Assembly (NCBI GenBank): GCA_024643795.1
Contig: JAHEMF010000004.1
Span: 1-64,000, forward strand
Direction: 5' to 3'
Source of the DNA: Bacteroidota bacterium
GTDB taxonomy: Bacteria; Bacteroidota; Bacteroidia; AKYH767-A; OLB10
DNA length: 64,000 bases
Each line of letters opens with the position of its first letter. The first letter of the stretch is position 1. The notes under the pieces are model-generated. The model had not been told where the DNA came from. It saw nothing but the letters and a program-made list of their open reading frames with translations, and did not search any database. This document shows positions 44,427 through 54,339 of this stretch, piece by piece. The translations under genes and the position numbers were made by a program.

Positions 44427-45911
44427 CTAATTTAAAACAATATATGGAAATAATCCATGCTTACCACCTTCTCTTCCAAAACCACTTTCTTTATATCCAC
44501 CGAATGGTGCAGCAGGATCAAATTTATTATAAGTATTGTTCCATATCACACCTGCCCTAAGTGCAGCAGCAACTTTAAATGCTTTCGATCCTTTGTTGGT
44601 CCATATTCCTGCAGCCAGGCCGTAAGGTGTATTATTTGCTTTACTAACAGCCTCATCTACAGTACGAAAGGTTTGTATGGTCAAAACGGGGCCAAATATC
44701 TCTTCTTGTACCAACGTGCTTGATTGTGAAACATGACTGACTAACGTTGGTTTAAACCAGAATCCTTTTGAAGGCAATTTGATCTGTGGCTGATAGAACT
44801 CGCCGCCTTCATTTTCACCTAACTTACATAGCTTTCTTATTTTATTCAGTTGTTCCTTTGAATGAATGGCACCTATGTCAGTATTCTTGTCTAGTGGGTC
44901 TCCAACCTTCAATGACTGGATGCGTAATTTCAGCCTGTCTATAACGGCCTCATATACAGGCTCTTGCACAAGCAACCTGGAGCCTGCACAGCAAACATGA
45001 CCCTGATTATAAAAGATCCCGTTTACGATGCCTTCCACCGCTTGATCAATGGGAGCATCTTCAAAAATTAAATTTGCAGATTTTCCTCCCAATTCCAGAC
45101 TAAGCTTTTTATTCATTCCAGCTTTGCCTGACAGAATTTTCTTCCCAACTTCTGTTGAGCCAGTGAAAGCGATTTTGTCAATTCCGGTATGTTCTGTCAA
45201 ATAATTACCTGTAACTCCATCTCCTGTAACAATATTAACCACCCCCGGTGGCAGATCTGCTTCAAGCATAATTTCTGCCAGTAACATAGCCGTTAGAGGA
45301 GTGGTTTCAGCAGGCTTAAGTACAACTGTACAACCTGCAGCCAGTGCGGGAGCAATTTTCCATGCAGCCATCAGTAAGGGGAAATTCCATGGAATGATCT
45401 GGCCGGCAACTCCTACCGGTCGAGATCGTGATCCGGGAATTGCATATTGCAGCTTATCAGCCCATCCTGCGTAATAAAAAAAATATGCTGCCGCAAGCGG
45501 AACATCTATATCACGAGACTCCCTTATCGGTTTGCCGGTATCTAATGATTCAATGATTGCAAATTCTTTGGAACGCTCCTGGATCAAACGGGAAATTCTG
45601 AACAGATACTTTCCTCTTTCTGCCGGCTGCAACTTTGACCAGTACCTGTTAAACCCTTTTCTGGCACTCCTTACAGCCTTATCAATATCACTTGCTGATG
45701 CATATGCAACCCTTGCTAAGCCCTCACCGGTAGCAGGATTTATAGTAGAAAAATGATTTCCTGATTCAGGATCCTGGTATTTATTATCAATAAATAACCC
45801 ATATTTATCCTTTAAAAAGATTGAATTTATTTTCTCTTTCGAAGATGAGTAGATCCAATCTGATGTATTAAGGTTGGGCTTTGGGAGTTTGTTTGCTTTA
45901 ACTGTGGCCAC
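44427..45911 (-). CDS. NAD(P)-dependent aldehyde dehydrogenase
   Basis: The full-length 494-residue ALDH has the active-site Glu in LELGGKSANLIF and the catalytic Cys in FYNQGHVCCAGSRL, plus the PWNFPLLMAAWKIAPAL block and the late EEIFGPVL. I accept the GTG at 45911 as start; a promoter match 21 bases upstream fits it. The substrate is not evident, but the best matches by eye are broad-specificity fatty or betaine-type aldehydes. It heads a minus-strand unit with the NUMOD4/HNH protein gene; the short ALDH gene lies beyond a terminator. Confidence 0.93.
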   Translation of the reverse strand: MATVKANKLPKPNLNTSDWIYSSSKEKINSIFLKDKYGLFIDNKYQDPESGNHFSTINPATGEGLARVAYASASDIDKAVRSARKGFNRYWSKLQPAERGKYLFRISRLIQERSKEFAIIESLDTGKPIRESRDIDVPLAAAYFFYYAGWADKLQYAIPGSRSRPVGVAGQIIPWNFPLLMAAWKIAPALAAGCTVVLKPAETTPLTAMLLAEIMLEADLPPGVVNIVTGDGVTGNYLTEHTGIDKIAFTGSTEVGKKILSGKAGMNKKLSLELGGKSANLIFEDAPIDQAVEGIVNGIFYNQGHVCCAGSRLLVQEPVYEAVIDRLKLRIQSLKVGDPLDKNTDIGAIHSKEQLNKIRKLCKLGENEGGEFYQPQIKLPSKGFWFKPTLVSHVSQSSTLVQEEIFGPVLTIQTFRTVDEAVSKANNTPYGLAAGIWTNKGSKAFKVAAALRAGVIWNNTYNKFDPAAPFGGYKESGFGREGGKHGLFPYIVLN

Positions 45912-45931
45912 TGAATTTACTGGTTAGAACT

Positions 45932-45959
45932 CAAAGTTAAAATTTAATTTATCACTCAA
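45932..45959 (-). promoter_or_regulatory. Promoter of the full-length aldehyde dehydrogenase gene
   Basis: On the minus strand TTG (45959-45957), 17 bases, TAACTTTG (45939-45932), a perfect TAnnTTTG. The leader to the GTG is about 14 bases. Confidence 0.6.
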
Positions 45960-45983
45960 CAGCTAATTTTGAAAGGCAAACCA

Positions 45984-46000
45984 GGTTTCTGCAAGAAACC
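45984..46000. repeat. Perfect inverted repeat between divergent promoters
   Basis: GGTTTCT and AGAAACC face each other across three bases. The site lies between the two divergent promoters and overlaps the expected -33 position of the plus-strand gene (its -7 at 46019-46026). It looks like a possible repressor or activator site. Confidence 0.5.
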
Positions 46001-46018
46001 GATAAAGTTAACTGTTAG

Positions 46019-46026
46019 TATATTTG
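46019..46026 (+). promoter_or_regulatory. Candidate -7 element of the SBBP-repeat gene
   Basis: TATATTTG is a perfect match to TAnnTTTG and lies 24 bases before the ATG at 46051. No clean TTG is seen upstream; the inverted repeat occupies that place. Confidence 0.45.
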
Positions 46027-46050
46027 ATATTCAATAGTCGATTTTTAATC

Positions 46051-48987
46051 ATGAAAAAAGCCATCCGAATTTCATTAATTCTTTTTGTTGTTTTTACATA
46101 TGTCTTTAAGACCAATGCACAACAAATTTCTCAATTGTGGGTTTCAAAATTTGAATCAAGATCGCATTTTGAAGACAGAGGATACGATGCAGTGATAGAT
46201 AATAATGGCAACATCATCGTAGCCGGGTCCGAATCAAACGGTTGTACCGGATACGACTATGTTACAATATGTTACAATTCAAATGGAGATACATTATGGC
46301 GTTCTGTTTATTCAGGGGTAAATGATGATCAGGAAGATAGGCCGAGTGCTATTTGCACTGACAATCAAAATAATGTTTATATAACCGGAGCCAGTGATAG
46401 CAGTTATTTTGAATATATGGCAACGGTGAAATATGATCCGTCGGGAAATGAAATATGGTCTGCCAGATTTAACCTGGTATCAGCAGGCAATGATGTAGTA
46501 GCAGATGCAAATGGTAATGTGTTTGTATGCGGATATTCCAAAACATCATCAGACAAAGACCTCATTCTTGTAAAATATAACTCTACCGGTATTCAACAAT
46601 GGGTAAGGACATACAGTAATGGATTCTATGATGAAGGGGTCAAATTGATGATCAATGTAAATAATGAGGTGGTAGTAACCGGCATTTCATCCGGGAGCAC
46701 TTTTGTTTCTAAAGATGTGGTTACCATTGAATATGATCAATCAGGTAATCAGCAGTGGCTGCAAACATGGAATGCACCTATAACACCCAACTACACAGAT
46801 GAGCCGGTAGATATGGGAGTTGATGCTAACAATAATATTTTTATTTGTGTCAATTCATACTATCAAAACTCATCTAACATTGACTATGCCATCCTCAAAT
46901 ATGATATTGATGGCAACTTTTTATGGGCCTCAAATTATGATAGCCCTTATGCAAATCAGGACACACCGTATGAAATGGCTGTAGACAAAGACGGCAACAC
47001 ATACACGATCGGAATCAGCATCCGACCCGGGTTTCAATATGATTATTTAACAGTAAAGTTCAACCCTGACGGACAATTTGTTTGGGCTCAGAGGCAGGAT
47101 TCAACAATGAGGAATGATTATGGACGTACCATTTCGCTCGACACTGCTTCTAATAGTTTGTATGTATGTGGTGATATGAATTTGGGATTCAACACTATTT
47201 ATGAACGAAGAAATTATGTTGTATTCCAATACGACACTTCCGGTGCACTTATCAAAACATTCGGATACCAGGGACCCGGTGATGGATTTGACATCCCATA
47301 TAAACTACTCAGTAAGCCCAATGGCGATGTTTTCATTGCCGGCATGGCAAGTACTTTCAGTAGTGGATACGGTGATGTGGCAACAATAAAATTCAGCAAC
47401 GGATCACTGCAGTGGGAACGTCTTGATAACGGGTACGGATTTGTAGATGACCAGGGTAATGATATGGTCTCCGACTCTGCCGGCAACACTTATTCATGCG
47501 GATTTTCATACTCAAATGAATATACAACCGGTAATGATCTGGTTGTGGTAAAGAATAATGCAAACGGAATAAAATTGTGGGATTACCATTACCGGGGGTT
47601 ACAGGAATTTTCAAGGGACGAAGCAACTCATATATGTATTGATAACGCTGGATATGTATATGTTACAGGCATTACAGATTCGTCGGTGAATCAAAACAAC
47701 ACAGACATCTATATTGCAAAGATAGATCCAATGGGTACTTTGGTATGGGATTACATATATGCCGCACAAGCCAACGGAAATGATAAACCTGCAGGCATAT
47801 TGACCGATGCTAGTGGCAACGTGTTTGTTTCTGCTACATGCGTAAACCCTGTTACAGGTTTTGATGGCACATTGATCTCGTTAGATTTGCAAGGATCTGT
47901 AAACTGGATCAGCGATTTCGACAGAAACAACCTGCCGCAATCATTCAATACTATGGTCAGGGGCAAAAACCAGGAGATCTATTGTGCAGGAACAAACATA
48001 GCTTCCGCCGGATACTATACCGATGCACTGCTTGTTCGATTTGATGCTGCCGGAAGCGCTGTGTGGGATACCACTTATGATTCCAACCCGGGGTCTAACT
48101 TTGACAGAGATTTTTTCAACTGCATTGAAGTGGATTTGAATGGTGATGTGATTGCAGGTGGCGTAAGTGGACTAGATTTTCTTGTAGCAAAATATTCTAC
48201 CGGTGGATCTCCATTATGGATAGAGACTTATGATAATAATTCATTGAGAGATTCTGTTTCTGCCATTACAATAGATCCTTTCAATAATGTAATTGCAACG
48301 GGCATAACAGACCTAACATTTGGCACCGACTATCTTACTGTTAAATATAATTCAACAGGAAATTTGCTTTGGGATAAGAAACTTGCAAATCAGGCAGGGT
48401 CAGAAGATGTCCCGTATGATATACTTACTGATTCAGCAGGCACCATTTACATTACAGGTTACGAAACCGCTAACTTCACTACCAATTATAATTTCTTTAC
48501 CGTGCTATATGATTCTGCCGGAACCTTTAAAGGCGAACTGCTTTACAGCGATTCATTGGGAAACTCTCCCGATTATGGCAAAAGAATAGCCAAAGACAAT
48601 GCCGGCAACATCTATGTGATGGGTAATGCCAATCAGCCTTGCTGGGGTAATACATTTATAAACGGATACAGATTTGATATCACAACCATCAAATACGGGA
48701 CACCTTCATCAACATCATTGGTACAACATGGCAACATCCGGGAATCTATAACCATACTTCCCAATCCATCCAATGAACATGTACTTATCACATTTCCGGA
48801 TGAAATTACCCGAAGTTGTATGCTTCGTATATATAATATTACCGGAACATTAGTATACGAAAACTCTGAATTTAATTCAAATGAATTGATTAATACAACT
48901 GAACTAACCGAAGGGGTTTATTCCATAGTATTGTATGATGCAAATAATACCAATTCATATATAGGCAGACTGGTAGTAATGCATTGA
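46051..48987 (+). CDS. Large secreted SBBP/beta-propeller-repeat protein with T9SS tail
   Basis: From the ATG at 46051 the product has 978-979 residues (a TTG at 46024 is an unlikely earlier start). A signal peptide ends TNAQ with Gln at +1. Then come roughly fourteen to sixteen repeats of about 50-55 residues of the SBBP type: each has a G/N-D-x-A/V-D-x-x-GN-x-Y/F-V-x-G beginning (for example VDKDGNTYTIGIS and TDASGNVFVSA) and a TVKY-x-x-x-G-x-x-x-W end. These form blades of beta-propellers. The last about 80 residues (ILPNPSNEHVLITF; RIYNITGTLVY) are a T9SS type A sorting domain. It should be a secreted or surface protein. Confidence 0.85.
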   Translation: MKKAIRISLILFVVFTYVFKTNAQQISQLWVSKFESRSHFEDRGYDAVIDNNGNIIVAGSESNGCTGYDYVTICYNSNGDTLWRSVYSGVNDDQEDRPSAICTDNQNNVYITGASDSSYFEYMATVKYDPSGNEIWSARFNLVSAGNDVVADANGNVFVCGYSKTSSDKDLILVKYNSTGIQQWVRTYSNGFYDEGVKLMINVNNEVVVTGISSGSTFVSKDVVTIEYDQSGNQQWLQTWNAPITPNYTDEPVDMGVDANNNIFICVNSYYQNSSNIDYAILKYDIDGNFLWASNYDSPYANQDTPYEMAVDKDGNTYTIGISIRPGFQYDYLTVKFNPDGQFVWAQRQDSTMRNDYGRTISLDTASNSLYVCGDMNLGFNTIYERRNYVVFQYDTSGALIKTFGYQGPGDGFDIPYKLLSKPNGDVFIAGMASTFSSGYGDVATIKFSNGSLQWERLDNGYGFVDDQGNDMVSDSAGNTYSCGFSYSNEYTTGNDLVVVKNNANGIKLWDYHYRGLQEFSRDEATHICIDNAGYVYVTGITDSSVNQNNTDIYIAKIDPMGTLVWDYIYAAQANGNDKPAGILTDASGNVFVSATCVNPVTGFDGTLISLDLQGSVNWISDFDRNNLPQSFNTMVRGKNQEIYCAGTNIASAGYYTDALLVRFDAAGSAVWDTTYDSNPGSNFDRDFFNCIEVDLNGDVIAGGVSGLDFLVAKYSTGGSPLWIETYDNNSLRDSVSAITIDPFNNVIATGITDLTFGTDYLTVKYNSTGNLLWDKKLANQAGSEDVPYDILTDSAGTIYITGYETANFTTNYNFFTVLYDSAGTFKGELLYSDSLGNSPDYGKRIAKDNAGNIYVMGNANQPCWGNTFINGYRFDITTIKYGTPSSTSLVQHGNIRESITILPNPSNEHVLITFPDEITRSCMLRIYNITGTLVYENSEFNSNELINTTELTEGVYSIVLYDANNTNSYIGRLVVMH

Positions 48988-49115
48988 CCAGGTTTTGTCA
49001 ATAGACTTTAAATACCTCGCCCTTAAAAGGAGCCATTCCCTAATTATAGGTATTAAGCCAGGCTTCAATTATAAGTTAGCCAGCGGTCATCCTGATAAAA
49101 TCACCTAATTCTTTA

Positions 49116-49823
49116 TCAAGAAGTTGGGGGACGGTACATAAGCAGTTTTTTTATTGCCATTAAATGGAGGGTGTATGCCAACGGAACCAGAATGCCGGGC
49201 AATAAAATAAAAGGAAACCGGGCTAAAATAGCATTGGAAGGCTCTTGCATAAAAACCCTGAACTCGGTTGGCAATGATAAAATGGCAATGGTAACAACGT
49301 TGAGCAGCAAAGCAAGTCCTGCAAAATTCCAAACGAGCACCTGTTTAATACTCAATTTGCCTGCTTTATAAAAGTAGGCAATGAATGGGGCTGACAACCC
49401 TACTAAAATATCAAAATTAAATCCTTCAAAGGTCATTTGTCTCGGCAACAAATAAGAGTCATACATCCAGAATAATAACAACTCAACTACAACTCTGAAT
49501 GCCTGAAGATAAATAAGCCATTCAACAGGTATTACAGCAATGAATCTAAAAATTCCCTTTGAAACCAGAAAGAAGATCACAGTGATCAATGGCACAACCA
49601 ATACGATCATTATTCTTGGTGGAAACCCGGAGAAGTCAGAAAAGAATCCGATTGAACTCAACAGCCAAAGGAAAAATATCCACAGAAAGCTAAAGAACAA
49701 AAACAGGTTAGCACTCTTGTTATAATTTTCTGCACCACTATCCCTGGCAACCTTTCTTATGCCTGCATAAAGTATGAACAGGCAAATGATCACCAGAGCC
49801 AGAAAATATTTCTCAAGTAACAT
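49116..49823 (-). CDS. Multi-pass membrane protein of unknown function
   Basis: The 235-residue product has about six to seven hydrophobic helices (the first at 5-23, the last near 200-225), with short polar loops and no recognisable motif. The N-terminal and C-terminal ends are basic. The gene lies 6 bases downstream of the exported-protein gene at 49830 on the same strand and is probably co-transcribed with it and the DUF4907-like lipoprotein gene. A role in the inner membrane is all that can be said. Confidence 0.7.
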   Translation of the reverse strand: MLLEKYFLALVIICLFILYAGIRKVARDSGAENYNKSANLFLFFSFLWIFFLWLLSSIGFFSDFSGFPPRIMIVLVVPLITVIFFLVSKGIFRFIAVIPVEWLIYLQAFRVVVELLLFWMYDSYLLPRQMTFEGFNFDILVGLSAPFIAYFYKAGKLSIKQVLVWNFAGLALLLNVVTIAILSLPTEFRVFMQEPSNAILARFPFILLPGILVPLAYTLHLMAIKKLLMYRPPTS

Positions 49824-49829
49824 GTATGG

Positions 49830-50696
49830 TTACTTTTTGATGTTTGTATACCAATAGTTGTATTTACTTACAATTGCAGGTACATCTTTTAGTTGGGGTT
49901 TATCATCTATCAACCCTTGCACCAGATCTGTGTCATCCTCAAATAATTTTATAAGATTATTCCTGGGAGACGACCCAATAACAACTCTGGCTTCGCCAAC
50001 AGGTGGTACGATATAATATCCGATTTTAAGTGTTCCATACCAGATTGGAGGATCGCCATATGCATTAACCACAGATTTGGGATATGTTAACGTTACAAGC
50101 TGAAATATTTTTGCCGGACCTTCTTCAATAATTTCGAGGAACATAGCCCCTTCACTACGCTTTTCACATGTGATCTCTTTTTTATATCCTGGATCCATTG
50201 ACCTGTAATGAATAAGATCATATCCATAAGCAACCGCCTCATTGGGAGAATATATTCTACTATCCCCTTTCTCGTCTATCCAGTCAATCTGCAGCTGATT
50301 GAAAGCAATATCCTTTATTTTAACAAGACCGAAGAGTGTATCTCCCGATAGCATCACTATGTAACCCGGCCTAACTTCACCAATATGATATTTTCCCAAA
50401 ATGCCTTCTCTTGAATTTCCGGATGTAATATCCACCACCTTTGCCTTTTTACTTAAAGTATAGGATTGCACTTCCGTTCTTGCAATGGTATAAAGAGTAT
50501 CATAGGCTGCTCCCTTCACTTTATATACAATAACCGAGTCATTCAATTCCACAACGCTGCAGTCAATGACCCTTTCACCATCACGTACCACTATCACATC
50601 CTGACCATGAGCAAAACACACAGAAGCCCATGTGAAAATCAGGATAAGTATTGCTTTTAAAAATTTAGTGTTTGATTCCAATGCTATCCAATTCAT
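49830..50696 (-). CDS. Exported protein of unknown function
   Basis: The ATG at 50696 gives 288 residues with a signal peptide (KFLKAILILIFTWASVCFAHGQ in part) ending before Gln-Asp; an earlier in-frame start at 50777 would add 27 residues before the signal. The mature part has two similar beta-rich segments (VIVVRDGERVIDCSVVELN; GYIVMLSGDTLFGLVKIKD), a pattern seen in Bacteroidota envelope proteins with a repeated 'what does this field store' fold. I do not name the family. The gene start overlaps the upstream DUF4907-like gene by 32 bases. Confidence 0.65.
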   Translation of the reverse strand: MNWIALESNTKFLKAILILIFTWASVCFAHGQDVIVVRDGERVIDCSVVELNDSVIVYKVKGAAYDTLYTIARTEVQSYTLSKKAKVVDITSGNSREGILGKYHIGEVRPGYIVMLSGDTLFGLVKIKDIAFNQLQIDWIDEKGDSRIYSPNEAVAYGYDLIHYRSMDPGYKKEITCEKRSEGAMFLEIIEEGPAKIFQLVTLTYPKSVVNAYGDPPIWYGTLKIGYYIVPPVGEARVVIGSSPRNNLIKLFEDDTDLVQGLIDDKPQLKDVPAIVSKYNYWYTNIKK

Positions 50697-51066
50697 CAAT
50701 TGATACTGAAGGTGGCATAATGTTATTCCTGATCTTATACACCACAAGTTCAGATACTGCTCCGGCATCGTGCTCACTTTGAAATGGCATCATTCCGGGA
50801 ACAGCAGGAATATGTGGTTGATGGATCGTTAATTTACCATTGAGGTAAAGGTTATAACCCCATCCATTAGCAACACCTTCGGGAATAGTATCCGTTCTGA
50901 ATAATCCAACCGTAACATCTCCTTCAAATTTCATGGGTCCGGTACTGCTTAATGAAGTATCAATAACAACGGCTTCATCTGTACTATCAGCAGAGTTGTT
51001 GATGTTGCCTGAGCATGAGACCAAAACCACACTCAACATCACAAGTATTTTCTCACTAATTTTCAT
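50665..51066 (-). CDS. DUF4907-like lipoprotein
   Basis: A lipoprotein signal ends VLVSC (Cys18). The mature domain has WGYNLYLNGKLTIHQPHIPAVPG and ends IMPPSVSIDELDSIG (each in part). These are the marks I associate with DUF4907 of Bacteroidota: a conserved Tyr-Gly-Asn strand, HQP-IPAV loop and PP-x-S-x-DEL ending. The function is unknown. It heads a minus-strand group with two other envelope genes and follows recO after 28 bases. Confidence 0.75.
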   Translation of the reverse strand: MKISEKILVMLSVVLVSCSGNINNSADSTDEAVVIDTSLSSTGPMKFEGDVTVGLFRTDTIPEGVANGWGYNLYLNGKLTIHQPHIPAVPGMMPFQSEHDAGAVSELVVYKIRNNIMPPSVSIDELDSIGIKH

Positions 51067-51094
51067 TTGGAATGTAAATATATCACAACCTGAG

Positions 51095-51823
51095 TTAGGT
51101 TGACATTATTTCGTTCAAAACCTTATGTGATCTTATTGCCACCCCATGTGTTTGGTGAAGCTCATAATACATAACCAGTGCATTCAAAAGTTGGCGTTTC
51201 CGTGAATTGTTTATCTGTATCTCTTTATAATTAGCGTAACCCTCCTTTACAAAAGCATTCAGGTAACCGGCTATTTCTGGCGTTATGAATTCCTGGTGCA
51301 ACGGAGAGCTAGCAGTAAAGACTCCTTCTCTGAGGTCAAAGCAGGTTGACCCTGAAACATATTTACCATGAGGATAAAAGCCCAGATGCTTTGTAAGTTG
51401 TATCAAACACGCAAGATGGAATTTACTACAGTCGGCAAATTCCGCGTCGAGCATTTGAATGCTGTTATGTAAAAATTCAAATAGTGTTGGATTTTTTTCC
51501 TCTTCTTTTATTGACCGGTATAGAACCTCTGCAAGAAAAAGTGCGATAGACGTTCGCACCATATCGTTAGGTATATTATTAAAATGCGGGGCCCATGCAA
51601 TATCAGTGATCCTGCTCATTCCGGAATTGTTCTTGTTCACAGCCACCACCTCAACCAAAGACAACGGCTGAAAAAAATTCATGCTGTGCTTACTTCTTAT
51701 TTTTCTAACACCTCCGGCTATGTATGATTGTGCGCCAAATTGCTCGGTATACGCTTTAACCACAACACTGCTACTGCTGTATTCTGTTGTGTGTAAAATT
51801 ATGGCTCGCGTTTTCTGGCCCAT
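51095..51823 (-). CDS. recO: DNA repair protein RecO
   Basis: RecO, with RecR, loads RecA at ssDNA gaps. The 242-residue product has an N-terminal OB fold (about 1-80; TRAIILHTTEYSSSSVVVKAYTEQFG in part, then IRSKHSMNFFQPLSLVEVV in part) and a helical C-terminal domain with ALFLAEVLYRSIKEEEKNP (about 95-113). No zinc-binding cysteine pair is visible, as in some other Bacteroidota RecO. porZ is 21 bases upstream on the same strand, so the two may be co-transcribed. Confidence 0.93.
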   Translation of the reverse strand: MGQKTRAIILHTTEYSSSSVVVKAYTEQFGAQSYIAGGVRKIRSKHSMNFFQPLSLVEVVAVNKNNSGMSRITDIAWAPHFNNIPNDMVRTSIALFLAEVLYRSIKEEEKNPTLFEFLHNSIQMLDAEFADCSKFHLACLIQLTKHLGFYPHGKYVSGSTCFDLREGVFTASSPLHQEFITPEIAGYLNAFVKEGYANYKEIQINNSRKRQLLNALVMYYELHQTHGVAIRSHKVLNEIMST

Positions 51824-51844
51824 AAAATATATTGAGTGAAGTGC

Positions 51845-54226
51845 TCAATTTATAAATAACAACTTGGTAACGCAAGTGTTGGCGCCATCACTATCTGAAC
51901 TAAAAACGAGGTATACTCCGGTTTGGGCCTTTCTTCCTTCAAAATTATATCCATTCCATATCGCCTGTGTACCATTGGCAGTTGTTTCATAAATAATATT
52001 CCCACTAACATCCGTAATTTTAACATTGCCATTTGGAACCAATCCGCGTATAGCAATAGGACCGGAATAATTCTCCCTCACAGGGTTTGGATATACGAGA
52101 ACATCTCCGCATGCTCCTTCTCCTTCAATTGCATCGCCACGATAAGAAATAATTCCCTTGTTAGTTCCAAAATAGATGTCACCGGTTTTTTGATCTATTG
52201 TGATGGACAAAATGTAATTAGAAAGCAAGGGGCTATTGTCTTCATTAAAATTGAGGATCTGCTTGGTTCCATCGGCAGACATCAAAAATGCGCCACCAGC
52301 TTCCGTTCCAAACCACTTTCTGTTGGCACCATCAATAGCAATTGCTGTTACAACTTCCGTTTCAAGAAGGTATTGGTTAATTCCATCCTGTTTTATCAAC
52401 ACTTGCTGAGCTTCGTAATCAGGATCTGCCAAAGCGGTGGTTGGCGAATATATAACTGCCACTCCTTTGCCGGTGCCTAACCAAATTTCACCATCATTAT
52501 CTTCAGTTATCGCTCTGATGTCTACGCTTGGCAAATTTCCCGTTCCTATTCCCGTGGAAAAGAATCTGGCTTTATCATCTGACTTTACGTCAAGGGTGCC
52601 ATTATCGCTGTAAACCACCAGTCCTGACCCAAGGGGTGCATTGTTCCCTATCACGTTTATCCACTTCAGCCCATAAGAGTCCACCGTCATATCACCAAAA
52701 AGAGGGGCACCTGAAATACCCGGTATTGAAAAAGCATACCATGTGCCGTTAGCAGTTCTTACATTAACGGGTTTGGCAGCCAGTGAGTTCAAAACCCATA
52801 AGTTTCGCTGGTCATCAAATCCCATCCCTACAGCCTGACATTGCGTTGGATTCCCGATCCCGACCTGCAATGTACTATTGGTATCACGGTAGGATGCTAT
52901 AGGTTTGCCATTGAACATCTCAAGAACACCTTGTCCTTTTGAACCAATGAAAACATGGTTTGGATCAGCCGGGTCTATTGCCAGTGTCATCATATCGAAA
53001 TATGAATCTATATCAAACCCTGTTCCGGTGACAGATTTGCTGCTATATGTGAACCAATCCCCATTATTATATCGAGAGAATTTTCCGGGTGTATAAAAAT
53101 TGAACCACCCCTGAGTGCGGGTGGCATGAGTTATCCAAATGTGACTTTCATCAGAAGCCATGCCACTTACCAGTTCACTTCCCGGACCATCAGGATATAT
53201 AAAATTCAGCTGTCCGTTACTTTTGATCCTCACAAGTCCCTGTTCATTATCTGCAATATATTTGGTGCCATCTGTCACTCTTTCACAATCCCTGATTATC
53301 GGATCAGAATAAGTGCCGGCATCATAATACTCTGTTCTTATAGCCACATCGTTAGCAAACACACTTACGCTTGTGGAGTTACACACCACCAATTGTCCGG
53401 AACAGTTCCTGATCGAATAGTTCTTATCTGTGCTACTTCCAAGCGGTCCTGAAGGATCCACCCATGAACCACCGGTATAGAGCTTAATATCATCGGCAGC
53501 AGCCATGGTATAGTTAACGATTAGGTCACCATTGAATTCGGCAAGGAGATTATAATCCCCCGCATTCCCAACATCATCCAGTGAAAGTGTCCACACAGCG
53601 AAATTAGCAAGGTTAGGATCGTTCTCGTCAGCAGAGAACACACCCGATTCTGTTGCTGCAAATATTTTTCCATTTAAGAATGCAACATTGTATACTATGA
53701 TCTCTGTACCTCCGGGGCCAATGATATATGTGTCTTTGATCTCCTCCCGTTCAAGATCGAGAACTACAATTCCAAATCCGCAAGAGAGGTATGCCAGGTT
53801 ATTTCTGAATTCAATGCCATAAATACCTTTATCTCCAATGATATTCTTGCGTTTGATGTCAGGAATGTTGATGATCCTGTTACCCTTAATAAGGTCAAGA
53901 TTTGAATTCGCATAGGCCACTACTAATGCAGAGGAATTGCTATTATACCTTATGGCATTAACACTTAATTCTGAAAGTCCTGTTATCTTTGAAAGCGGTG
54001 TTAATGTTCCGTCTGATGGTGTGTAAAGAAATAAACCTTGTTCTGAAGCACAATAAACTTTGTTACCTGCAACAGCTATAGATTTTGCTTTATTAAAAGG
54101 AAGATGAACTTTCCATTGGCCAAGAGCAAGGTCCTGTGACATACCAAAGAAAGGCAGCAAACAAAGTAAGGATCCAATAAGGCTGATCCGCATGATTCGG
54201 GGGAATTTATTGACCCTTAAACTCAT
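51845..54226 (-). CDS. porZ: PorZ-like T9SS surface component
   Basis: The 793-residue product has a signal peptide ending GMSQ. Two seven-bladed beta-propellers follow (about 30-310 and 330-690), recognisable from PorZ-type segments such as GQWKVHLPFNKAKSIAVAGN (given in part) and from repeated IWLGTGKGVAV and KTGDIYFGTNKG blades. A C-terminal beta-sandwich (about 700-793, with VYPNPVRENYSG and KITDVSGNIIYE) is like a T9SS sorting domain. In Porphyromonas gingivalis PorZ helps attach A-LPS to secreted cargo. The identification fits the T9SS cargo in this window. Confidence 0.88.
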   Translation of the reverse strand: MSLRVNKFPRIMRISLIGSLLCLLPFFGMSQDLALGQWKVHLPFNKAKSIAVAGNKVYCASEQGLFLYTPSDGTLTPLSKITGLSELSVNAIRYNSNSSALVVAYANSNLDLIKGNRIINIPDIKRKNIIGDKGIYGIEFRNNLAYLSCGFGIVVLDLEREEIKDTYIIGPGGTEIIVYNVAFLNGKIFAATESGVFSADENDPNLANFAVWTLSLDDVGNAGDYNLLAEFNGDLIVNYTMAAADDIKLYTGGSWVDPSGPLGSSTDKNYSIRNCSGQLVVCNSTSVSVFANDVAIRTEYYDAGTYSDPIIRDCERVTDGTKYIADNEQGLVRIKSNGQLNFIYPDGPGSELVSGMASDESHIWITHATRTQGWFNFYTPGKFSRYNNGDWFTYSSKSVTGTGFDIDSYFDMMTLAIDPADPNHVFIGSKGQGVLEMFNGKPIASYRDTNSTLQVGIGNPTQCQAVGMGFDDQRNLWVLNSLAAKPVNVRTANGTWYAFSIPGISGAPLFGDMTVDSYGLKWINVIGNNAPLGSGLVVYSDNGTLDVKSDDKARFFSTGIGTGNLPSVDIRAITEDNDGEIWLGTGKGVAVIYSPTTALADPDYEAQQVLIKQDGINQYLLETEVVTAIAIDGANRKWFGTEAGGAFLMSADGTKQILNFNEDNSPLLSNYILSITIDQKTGDIYFGTNKGIISYRGDAIEGEGACGDVLVYPNPVRENYSGPIAIRGLVPNGNVKITDVSGNIIYETTANGTQAIWNGYNFEGRKAQTGVYLVFSSDSDGANTCVTKLLFIN

Positions 54227-54339
54227 AATAATGCGCTATATTTTATGTTTTTAATAAAATTTGCACCTGCAAAATAGTCCAAAAGACAAATTTACCTCAT
54301 ATTTAGCAGTTTATCCTTAATAGGAACCCTGGCATATCT

